Assembly (NCBI GenBank): GCA_964621785.1 | Contig: CAZUPD010000033.1 | Coordinates: 1-64,000 of the forward strand | Length of the DNA stretch: 64,000 nucleotides | Direction of reading: 5' to 3' | Origin: JACKDW01 sp964621785 | GTDB taxonomy: Bacteria; Myxococcota_A; Polyangia; Nannocystales; Nannocystaceae | In this document: positions 27,435 through 34,821 of the stretch, in pieces | Layout: each line of letters opens with the position of its first letter | How positions within the stretch are numbered: the first letter of the stretch is position 1 | Notes under the pieces: model-generated | What the model was told of the DNA's origin: nothing | Seen by the model: the letters and a program-made list of their open reading frames with translations, nothing else | Database searches by the model: none | Made by a program: the position numbers and the translations under genes

Positions 27435-29780
27435 TTACTCGTACAGGAACAAGTAGTCACCGAGCAGGTAGGTCACGACGGCCATCCACGCTCGAACGGT
27501 AAAGGTTGGGTCTGCTTCGATTTGGTCGGGCTCGGGGATCGCTTCGCCGGAAACCGGGTCGCTGAGGCCCTGACACGCCAGTGGCAGCAGGTCGGAGTAC
27601 TCTTCGTCTTCGATGCCGCGACGCCCCTCCTCGAGCACCGCGACGAACAGTTCGAGGGTGTGGGTGATCTCGGGATCATCGATCGCCAAGTACTCGCCCA
27701 AGATCAGGGCGTGGAGGTGTTGGATGTTGGCTCGGATGGCGTCGAGGCCAGGTCCGCTGGGCTCGTAGTTGGGGTCGACGTGGGGGAACAACCGTCGCAG
27801 TTCGGGCGGCATGGCGAAGTCGGAAGCGGTCGCCCGACAGGCAACCTCGTTGGCCATCCGCTCGGCGATATTGTTCATCACTCCGTTGACCTGGGTCAGC
27901 CGGGTGGTGACATTGCGCGAGTCGATTCCGCCGTAGAAGAACCGGTAGTTGTCCTCGTCGAGCAGGGCCGAGGTACCGGTCTCTTCGCGCTCCCACTGGA
28001 AGCCGAACACCGCCTCGATTTTGGCGTCGAGCAGCTCCGGCGACAGCGACCGCGACGATCCGATGACCGCGAGTTCTCCCTCGCGCAGATCGGACGCCGG
28101 ACCGCTGTAGTTGCGGGCCCGAAACCATGGCGTTTGGACCATGTCTTTGACCAGTGCACGGAAGTCGTAGTTCGAGCGTTTGAACTCCGCCGCCAGGGCT
28201 TTGAACGTCGCGTCCTGGGCCTCGAACGCCCGTACATCTGAGAGGTAGGTCGGCGCCTTGTTGTCGAGTGGGCGCCGCACCGGCATCTCGCCGGCCAGGC
28301 CCTGGTAAAGTGTATAGACAACCGACAGGGCAAAGCCGTCGTCCACAGCAACCCGCTCGGTGAGCCACGGAAGTCGTCGCGCGAGGTCGTCGCCCTCCAT
28401 CTTCTCGCCGTCGTACCCCGGCCCGGTCACACCCGCGGGGTCCATGAGCAGCGGGCGGTACCAGCCGTCATCGTTGAAGTGGGTGAATGCCCCCGCGACC
28501 GGATCGATCACCGCATGACAGATGGTGCAGTTGGGATTTTCGAGGGTCGGTGTACCGGTAAAGTCGCCGGTATCGATCGGGCGTGCGGCCAGTTCCAACA
28601 CGTCTTGGCCGAGGAAGAAGTCGAACACAAACCGCGCCCGCGCCCGGTTGAGATTGGTCGGGGTGGTCGGGTAGCGGTTGAGAAACGCGATCGTCGTCAA
28701 GATGCCCGCATGCGGGAATTCTTCGAACGCATATTCGATGTACTCGTCCTTGTTGTCCGGGTTGCTAAACCCGAGCTGTGCCGGGTTGAGACCGTAGGCC
28801 TTGGCCGAGAAGGGGTTGACCATCGTGTAGTCGGCTTCGATGATCTCGGTAAACGGAGCATCTTTGCGCAGCACATTCTCGATGATGTTGAGTGGCTCGC
28901 GGGCGATCGCCTTGTTGGCCCAGGCGACTTCCTGGGGACTTGCAAGTGCATCGGAGCCCGGGTAGTTCGGATCGAGAATGTTGAGGGCTCGGCTGCCGCG
29001 GTCGTACGAATCGGTCAGCAACCGATCGTTGTAGAACATCTTGATGTGGGTGTAGAAGGCGTCTTCCTTCATCACCTGGTCGAGGACTTTGCCGACACCC
29101 TCGGCCCCATCCTCGGCTGCCTGCTCGAGTTCTGCGGCGGTCGGCAGGCGTCCGGCGAGGATCAGCGTCGCCTTGCGCAGGGTCTCGACTTGGTCGAGCA
29201 AATCGATCCCGTCGTAGAACGCCTTCGGCCTCGTTGCACACTCGACCGGTGTATCGAGGAGGGAGATCATTTCGGCGATCGTGTTGTACTCGTCGCCGCC
29301 TTTGATCAGCCGTTGTCCGCCCCCGTGCTCAACCCCGTCGACAGTCGGTTTGAGCAGGAGCAGCGGCACGCCGTCGATCTCGAGGCGGGCCATGTTGGCG
29401 AACGTGTTGTAGTTGGCTTCGAGGTATCCGGGGTACTCGTCGCCCAACAGGATGAAATCCGTGGCCTTGGCCTGCCCACCACTTTGGTGACACATGTAGC
29501 AGTTTTGCAGGAGGATCGGCTCAAACACCTCGCGCTGGAAAAACCCCTTGGTGTCGACACACTCGGGTTCGGAGCCGATGCCGTCGCCGGTATCCTCCTC
29601 GCCCGAGTCGGATTCGGAGCTCGCGTCGGTATCCGTTGCCGAATTCGTTTCTGAATCGGTTTCCTCCGCCTCGGAATCGTTGACAGAGATCGCACCGTCG
29701 TAGCAACCACCGAGGAGGAAAAGTGGTAGCAGTGAGACGGCGAGCCATCGGTTTGTAGGTGTCGGGATTCGTGTGGTCAT
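27435..29780 (-). CDS. DUF1592/DUF1588-type lipoprotein with cytochrome-like CXXCH motifs
   Basis: 781 residues from the ATG at 29780. MTTRIPTPTNRW plus a hydrophobic run ending LLGGC is a lipoprotein signal, then a Ser/Asp/Thr linker. CYMCH near residue 80 is a planctomycete-type cytochrome motif, and CTICH near residue 425 is a second. Between and after them are helical blocks of the DUF1592/DUF1588/DUF1585 series (for example NRYPTTPTNLNRARARFVFD and DNGWYRP-like FNDDGWYRPLLMDP). These proteins are thought to act outside the cell with DUF1501 partners; the reaction is unknown. The ~580 bp upstream (29781-30361) carry no gene that I can support. Confidence 0.9.
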   Translation of the reverse strand: MTTRIPTPTNRWLAVSLLPLFLLGGCYDGAISVNDSEAEETDSETNSATDTDASSESDSGEEDTGDGIGSEPECVDTKGFFQREVFEPILLQNCYMCHQSGGQAKATDFILLGDEYPGYLEANYNTFANMARLEIDGVPLLLLKPTVDGVEHGGGQRLIKGGDEYNTIAEMISLLDTPVECATRPKAFYDGIDLLDQVETLRKATLILAGRLPTAAELEQAAEDGAEGVGKVLDQVMKEDAFYTHIKMFYNDRLLTDSYDRGSRALNILDPNYPGSDALASPQEVAWANKAIAREPLNIIENVLRKDAPFTEIIEADYTMVNPFSAKAYGLNPAQLGFSNPDNKDEYIEYAFEEFPHAGILTTIAFLNRYPTTPTNLNRARARFVFDFFLGQDVLELAARPIDTGDFTGTPTLENPNCTICHAVIDPVAGAFTHFNDDGWYRPLLMDPAGVTGPGYDGEKMEGDDLARRLPWLTERVAVDDGFALSVVYTLYQGLAGEMPVRRPLDNKAPTYLSDVRAFEAQDATFKALAAEFKRSNYDFRALVKDMVQTPWFRARNYSGPASDLREGELAVIGSSRSLSPELLDAKIEAVFGFQWEREETGTSALLDEDNYRFFYGGIDSRNVTTRLTQVNGVMNNIAERMANEVACRATASDFAMPPELRRLFPHVDPNYEPSGPGLDAIRANIQHLHALILGEYLAIDDPEITHTLELFVAVLEEGRRGIEDEEYSDLLPLACQGLSDPVSGEAIPEPDQIEADPTFTVRAWMAVVTYLLGDYLFLYE

Positions 29781-29817
29781 GAAATGGTCCTTGGCCTTGG
29801 GGACCGCATCCTGTGGT

Positions 29818-29827
29818 TGCAGATGCA
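29818..29827. repeat. Intergenic TGYANNTRCA palindrome
   Basis: TGCAGATGCA, 37 bp upstream of the DUF1592 start. It is one of three copies in the gene-free stretch 29781-30361. Confidence 0.7.
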
Positions 29828-30048
29828 TGCGTAGTTGACGCAAGCCGCAACGATAGGTACTTCCATGTGTGTTTACTAGGTCCGCGAATGCAATAGTTGC
29901 ATCTTCATTTGAGGTTGAGTTGTGTAAAAGGGGCGGATAGATGGTCAAATACCCGTGATCAGGGAAGTGTAAAGATTGTAGAGGCACAGGTCGCGCCGTT
30001 CACGAGTCGCAGGTTGTGTCACAAAGAAATGAAATGTGACACGATCGG

Positions 30049-30058
30049 TGTAGCTGCA
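30049..30058. repeat. Intergenic TGYANNTRCA palindrome
   Basis: TGTAGCTGCA within the gene-free stretch 29781-30361. Confidence 0.7.
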
Positions 30059-30148
30059 CACGGGTACTGTCGTCCCCGAGGGACACAACGTCATTTGCAG
30101 ATTGCCGGCCAGGTTGCTCTTTGTCCGCACCGGTGAAACGATAGCGCA

Positions 30149-30158
30149 TGCATTTGCA
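30149..30158. repeat. Intergenic TGYANNTRCA palindrome
   Basis: TGCATTTGCA within the gene-free stretch 29781-30361. GTACATACATGC, a run of half-site-like tetramers, lies just to its right. Confidence 0.7.
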
Positions 30159-30361
30159 CGCGCGTGGTTGTCGTACATACATGCTTTTGCTCGCAACCGT
30201 GTTGTCTGGCACATATGCGCTCGAACCGGCGAAGTCGAGCGCCACCATCAAGGCTTCGCTCGACCACCACGCCGGGCCCAGATCGAAAACTTGATTGTAC
30301 AACTTGCCGGTGACTACGATTGGGAGAGCGGCGGCGGCTCGTGCTCATCCGCGGCCGGCTC

Positions 30362-30838
30362 TCAGCCGGTCGACCCATCGCTGTCACCGGTGGTGCCCGC
30401 TGTCGTCGAGCCGTCGGTTGTCGAGCCGTTAGTCGTCGAGCTGTCGGTCGTTCCAGTCGTCGTAGCGTCGCCGACGATGTAGGAGTAGCTCGCGCTGCCC
30501 CTGCGGTTGCAGGCGTCACGGACGTCGACCATGACGTCGATGCGTCCCCAGCTCTCGTTCGCCCACCATTGTGGGTCCTCCTCGAGAATGACGAGATAAC
30601 CGGTGGTCTGGAGGCCGCCATCGCTGCTTGTCCACAGTTCGGGATCGGCGATGACGAGGCGACGGTTCCCGAATTCGACCCACGAGAAGCAGTTGGTCGA
30701 CGGGGTCTCGAGCGCGCATCCGAGGGAGCCGCGGATGGTGAACGTGAGCTCGAGGCCAGGTGAGTCGAGCTCCGGGTTGTCGACGGCGACGCCGAGGAAA
30801 GCGTGCTGTCCGCCCTGGAAGCCGTAGTGGACATCCAT
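30362..30838 (-). CDS. Hypothetical surface protein, apparently lacking its 5' end
   Basis: 158 residues from the ATG at 30838, but coding character continues upstream in frame to about 30935 (ECTRDDPLVVHLGQGELSYA) with no ATG, GTG or TTG; the frame is closed by TAG at 30971. No signal peptide is present, yet the protein ends in a Thr/Ser/Gly linker-like tail (TTGTTDSSTTNGSTTDGSTT), and its body (FSWVEFGNRRLVIADPELW, VILEEDPQWWANESWGRIDV) looks extracellular. Related proteins would carry a lipoprotein signal upstream. It is probably a 5'-truncated or degraded gene, or one using a rare start codon. Confidence 0.6.
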   Translation of the reverse strand: MDVHYGFQGGQHAFLGVAVDNPELDSPGLELTFTIRGSLGCALETPSTNCFSWVEFGNRRLVIADPELWTSSDGGLQTTGYLVILEEDPQWWANESWGRIDVMVDVRDACNRRGSASYSYIVGDATTTGTTDSSTTNGSTTDGSTTAGTTGDSDGSTG

Positions 30839-30919
30839 GGGGCCGCTCGTCAGTGGTGCGTAGCTCAGCTCGCCCTGGCCGAGATGGACAACGAGCGGAT
30901 CGTCGCGGGTGCATTCGGG

Positions 30920-31009
30920 GACGGATATGCATGTACAACGGGGCAGTCGCGCCCCTGCGTGATGTGGAGTCTACTCGTCGTTGCCGGTCTCTTGCGTCGT
31001 CGACGTTAG
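30920..31009 (+). pseudogene. Possible remnant of a MYXO-CTERM C-terminus
   Basis: On the plus strand GDGYACTTGQSRPCVMW runs into SLLVVAGLLRRRR and a TAG at 31007. This has the Cys, hydrophobic segment and Arg cluster of a MYXO-CTERM anchor, but no matching upstream body is seen because the minus-strand gene occupies that space. It could be chance or the tail of a broken gene. The motif copy TGCATGTACA (30929-30938) lies at the change-over and is in the usual codon phase only in this plus-strand frame. Confidence 0.3.
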
Positions 31010-31039
31010 ATGTGTCCGCCGCCACGGTTGTTGCCTTGC

Positions 31040-32830
31040 TTAGCGGGCGTAATACAGCCATATGCTCATGCCCGACTCGTGGTAGGCGCAGTTGCCATTG
31101 GCCGTGCAGTCGCTCCACCCGTACACGACGTTGGGGATCCCCTGCCAGACCGAGTGGGTGAGATCGTTGAGGATCGTCGTCTGGCCGTAGGGCAAATCGT
31201 CGTAACCCGAACCGTAGTGGTTGCATCCGGTGCACATTGTTGTCCCGACGGTCACACCATTCCAGGGCGCGGTGCTCTGCGTCCGGCCGGTGCCTTGCCA
31301 AGAGATGATCGGCGTGATGTAGGGCCCGCCGTAGCCGCTGTTGTCGGTCTCGATCGTGAGGTTGTCGCCCCCGGTGTGGACAAACATCCGCGCGTCGGAG
31401 GTATTGGTGTGCCATTGGGTGAACAGGTTGCCGTCGAAGGTCCCGCTGCGTTCGAAGTTGTAGGCCGTGCCCCGCAGGGTGTTGCCGAAGTTGTTGGCCA
31501 AGTTCCACATTTTCGCGTTTAGCCACGTCTCGCTGACGTTGTCCCCGAGCAGCCGGCAAAACTGGCCGTAGTTGAGTGTTTCGGAGTTGTCCCAGGACTC
31601 CTGGGTGCGTCCGGGTGCGTCGGTCTCAAACGCGAAGTTGTTGTCACTGTTGAGCTGGGCTTGGAACGCCCAGGTGTCTGCGTTGTAGAGCATGTCGGAT
31701 GGGACATATCCCTTTGTCAGGGCTGCACATAGTGTCCAGCCACCGCCGTCGGTGGTCATGTCGCAGGTGACCTGCATCAGATCCATGCCGTCCTGATCGG
31801 GGTCGATCAGGTAGACGCCATCGGTCGCGGTGCTGTCGTTTTGTAGGATGGTGAGGCAGTCGGCCGGCGTCGTGCAGTCAGTGAGGCAGCCATCGGCGTT
31901 ATCGGTGTTGGCATCGTCGCACAGCTCGTTGTCGACCCAGATGTGGCCATCACCACATGACGCGGCTTGACAGGTGTCGATGCAATTGTCGGTGTTGTCG
32001 GTGTTGGCGTCGTCGCAGGCCTCGTTGTCGAGCCAGACATACCCGTCGCCACACGACGCGGCCTCGCAGGTGTCGATACAGTCGTCGGTGTTGTCGACGT
32101 TGCCATCGTCGCAGGCCTCGTTATCGAGCCAGACGTAGCCATCACCGCAGGAGGCTGGTGCGCAGGTATCGAGGCAGCCGTCGGTATTGTCCACGTTGCC
32201 GTCGTCGCACAGCTCGCCCTGCTGGACGCTGCCGTCGCCGCAACTGGCCGGGACACACTCGTTGCTGCACTCGTCGTCATTGACGTCGTTGGCGTCATCG
32301 CAACCCTCGCCGGGACCGACGAAGCCATCACCGCAGGTGGCCTCGATGCAGCCTTCCAAGCAGTTGTCTTCGTTGTCGGTGTTGCCGTCGTCGCATTCCT
32401 CTCCCTCTTGCACCGTGCCGTCACCACAAAATGCGATCGCACAGGCGTTGGAGCAGGCATCGTCGTTGACGTCGTTACCGTCGTCACACTCCTCAACGCC
32501 GGTTTGGATGATGCCGTCGCCGCAACTCGCAGCCACACATGTGTCGAGACAATCGTCGGTGTTGTCGTCGTTGCCGTCGTCGCACTCCTCGTCTGACTCG
32601 ACGACCGCGTTTCCGCACTCGGCCGGCCCTTCGGTTGTCGGGTCCTCGGTCGTCGGGTCCTCGGTCGTCGGGGCCTCAGTCGTCGGGGCCTCGGTCGTCG
32701 GGGTCTCCGTCGTACTCGTGTCGTCACCTGTCGTAGACGTATCGTCCCCCGTCTCCGTGGTGTTGGCCATGTCATCGCCGCAACCACTTAACAGCATTCC
32801 CACCACTACCACCACATGTCGTTTAGCCAT
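31040..32830 (-). CDS. Lipoprotein with eight DUF4215 Cys-rich repeats and fibrinogen-like C-terminal domain
   Basis: 596 residues from the ATG at 32830. MAKRHVVVVVGMLLSGC is the lipoprotein signal. A Thr/Glu/Pro linker of PTTEAPTTED units follows. About eight ~40-residue DUF4215 repeats (CGDG...E.CDDGN...NTD.CLDTC) span ~85-360. The C-terminal ~230 residues begin DCLTILQNDSTATDGVYLIDP and contain VTCDMTTDGGGWTLC, the signature start of fibrinogen-type/collagen-C-like domains, and end YHESGMSIWLYYAR. These domains usually bind glycans or proteins, so a surface adhesin or recognition role is likely. Confidence 0.9.
   Translation of the reverse strand: MAKRHVVVVVGMLLSGCGDDMANTTETGDDTSTTGDDTSTTETPTTEAPTTEAPTTEDPTTEDPTTEGPAECGNAVVESDEECDDGNDDNTDDCLDTCVAASCGDGIIQTGVEECDDGNDVNDDACSNACAIAFCGDGTVQEGEECDDGNTDNEDNCLEGCIEATCGDGFVGPGEGCDDANDVNDDECSNECVPASCGDGSVQQGELCDDGNVDNTDGCLDTCAPASCGDGYVWLDNEACDDGNVDNTDDCIDTCEAASCGDGYVWLDNEACDDANTDNTDNCIDTCQAASCGDGHIWVDNELCDDANTDNADGCLTDCTTPADCLTILQNDSTATDGVYLIDPDQDGMDLMQVTCDMTTDGGGWTLCAALTKGYVPSDMLYNADTWAFQAQLNSDNNFAFETDAPGRTQESWDNSETLNYGQFCRLLGDNVSETWLNAKMWNLANNFGNTLRGTAYNFERSGTFDGNLFTQWHTNTSDARMFVHTGGDNLTIETDNSGYGGPYITPIISWQGTGRTQSTAPWNGVTVGTTMCTGCNHYGSGYDDLPYGQTTILNDLTHSVWQGIPNVVYGWSDCTANGNCAYHESGMSIWLYYAR
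32631..32706 (-). repeat. 15-bp tandem repeat encoding PTTEA/PTTED
   Basis: Five copies of a 15-bp unit (TCGGTCGTCGGGKCC type) encode the Pro-Thr-Thr-Glu linker of the fibrinogen-like lipoprotein. Confidence 0.8.
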
Positions 32831-33138
32831 AAAGGCGATACTAACATGTTTGAGGAGGGTCGTAGCTAAAAGTTTGCGGGGAAGCTTCCACGATTTGCAG
32901 GGTCGAGTCACAGTCCCGAGAGCCTGATGGAGGCGCCAGAGCTGAATGTAGGTTCGCCTACCCTAAATTCCGGTGGGCAGGCACATTGTCTTCATTGTCA
33001 TGACTTGAGTCGATTGTTGATACTTGATTGTGCATCCTTCGCAACCCCACAATCTGTTGTTGATTGGTCGCGCCATTGTCGAACAGCCTGCGAACGTAGA
33101 TGAAGTGCCCCGACCTGGGAAAACCGCTAGTATGCTGT

Positions 33139-34731
33139 ATGCACAGATTTCCCGGTTTCGTGTTGCTGGTCGCATGCGCCTGTTCGGCCCCCGGTGACGA
33201 TACAAGTTCCCAGTCGGCGACCGACACGTCGGATACATCGGACGCGACTTCCGACGGGCCGACGAGCGAGACGGGGGAGACCCCGGGGAGTCCAACAACC
33301 GAGACCACTTCGACGGGTGAATCATCCGCTGCGTCCGATTCGGATGCGACCAGTGACGCGACCACCGGGAGCAGCTCGGACACCGAGGTCGACACCGATG
33401 CGACCGACACACAGCCCGACATCCCGGCCGAGTGCGACGGGATCGAGCCGAGCGCGGAGGCCCAGGAAAACTACGATCGCATCCTCGCCTGTCTCACCGA
33501 CCACGCGATCGCCAAACTGGCCCCAGGGACATTTCCCCTACACAAGGCCATCGATATGCCCGACGGGTCGCGCCTGCTCGGCGATCAAACCTGGCCGACC
33601 ATCGAGCTTGTCGCCGATGAACAATCGATCCTACGGACCCACGACGACAACGAAGTTGCGTTCGTCCGCCTCGACGCCAACGACCTGCTGACGGTGCCCC
33701 ACAACGGCATCATTCACCTGCGCGGCAACAATGCGTTTATCCACGATAACCACATCCAAAACGGCGACGGGGCCAAGGGCGACAACAGGGTAACAGGCGT
33801 CCGCTTTTGGACGCCGGAGACCACGGGCAATCGGGTATTTCGCAACCAGATCCACCACCTCCACTACGGTGTGATCTTCGATCTGTTTCCCAACGGGGCC
33901 GATAACTTGCTCGAGCAAAACAAGATTTTTGAGATCCGCTGCGATGCTGTCACCTTTCGCGGCTACGGGCGCGCCCACAACAACGAGATTTACCGCAACG
34001 GTTACCAGTGCCTCAATCCACCCGAGGACCCGATCCCCGGCGGAGGTTTTTACACCCTCGAAAACCACGCGGGCGCCGAGATCATCGGCAACCACGCCTA
34101 CGAAACCTGCGGGATGCCGCTCGACTTGGACCGCGCGAGCAACTTGGTGATCGAGGGCAATACATTCGAAGATCCGGGGTTTGTGTGGGACGGGCATAGT
34201 CACTGCGCAGCTGGGGCGACGGCCCATCTGATCGACATCCGTGATTCGCAGATTCGCGACAATACGTTTCGCAACAACGGGCTTGCGACCATGTCCGGCG
34301 ATCCCAACAAAGTGATGAGTCCCGACCAGAGTGGGTTTCCCTCGGACCTTCCGAGTACCACCAATCAGGCGGTCGCGTTGATGCTGACCAATCGCCCGCA
34401 AAACCCCGGTATGACCACGGGGAACGCCGTCGAGGACAATCGCATGATCGCCACCTGCCAGGCGCCCTGTGTCGGTCTGGGCTACTTCCTGAGTCGCGGC
34501 ACGGGCTATGGTGCCGACCAGAGTTGGTCGCCCGAGACCACCAACTACTTTCGCCGCAACGATCCGTTCGGTTCCGACATCGGCTCCAAACGCTGCGGCG
34601 GGAATTGGTATGCGGCCGATAGTACCTGCGAAGAGGGGATGCTCGATCCAGATTGCAACATCGACGACCCCCAGCACAACGGGCAGCAAAACGATTGGGC
34701 GCGCAACGACGGTTGCAATTTTTATAATTGA
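33139..34731 (+). CDS. Lipoprotein with right-handed parallel beta-helix
   Basis: 530 residues from the ATG at 33139; an upstream in-frame ATG at 33100 would add 13 polar residues. MHRFPGFVLLVACAC is a lipoprotein signal. A ~80-residue Ser/Thr/Asp linker is followed by DIPAECDGIEPSAEAQENYDRILACL and then a long series of ~22-residue coils with Asn ladders (NAFIHDNHIQN, NRVFRNQIHHLHYG, NNEIYRNGYQ, NLVIEGNTFEDPG, SQIRDNTFRNNG). This is the pattern of pectate lyase-like beta-helices. It may bind or cut polysaccharide; no catalytic site is evident. The N-terminal part of the helix is preceded by FPLHKAIDMPDG, as in other such proteins. Confidence 0.88.
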   Translation: MHRFPGFVLLVACACSAPGDDTSSQSATDTSDTSDATSDGPTSETGETPGSPTTETTSTGESSAASDSDATSDATTGSSSDTEVDTDATDTQPDIPAECDGIEPSAEAQENYDRILACLTDHAIAKLAPGTFPLHKAIDMPDGSRLLGDQTWPTIELVADEQSILRTHDDNEVAFVRLDANDLLTVPHNGIIHLRGNNAFIHDNHIQNGDGAKGDNRVTGVRFWTPETTGNRVFRNQIHHLHYGVIFDLFPNGADNLLEQNKIFEIRCDAVTFRGYGRAHNNEIYRNGYQCLNPPEDPIPGGGFYTLENHAGAEIIGNHAYETCGMPLDLDRASNLVIEGNTFEDPGFVWDGHSHCAAGATAHLIDIRDSQIRDNTFRNNGLATMSGDPNKVMSPDQSGFPSDLPSTTNQAVALMLTNRPQNPGMTTGNAVEDNRMIATCQAPCVGLGYFLSRGTGYGADQSWSPETTNYFRRNDPFGSDIGSKRCGGNWYAADSTCEEGMLDPDCNIDDPQHNGQQNDWARNDGCNFYN

Positions 34732-34821
34732 CGACGCTGTGCGAAGCCGCCAACGGAAGGGAGTTACGCAAAGTCGTCCCGGGGATTTCGCGGAGCCGTC
34801 TCCCGGGTTAGATTGGCGAGG

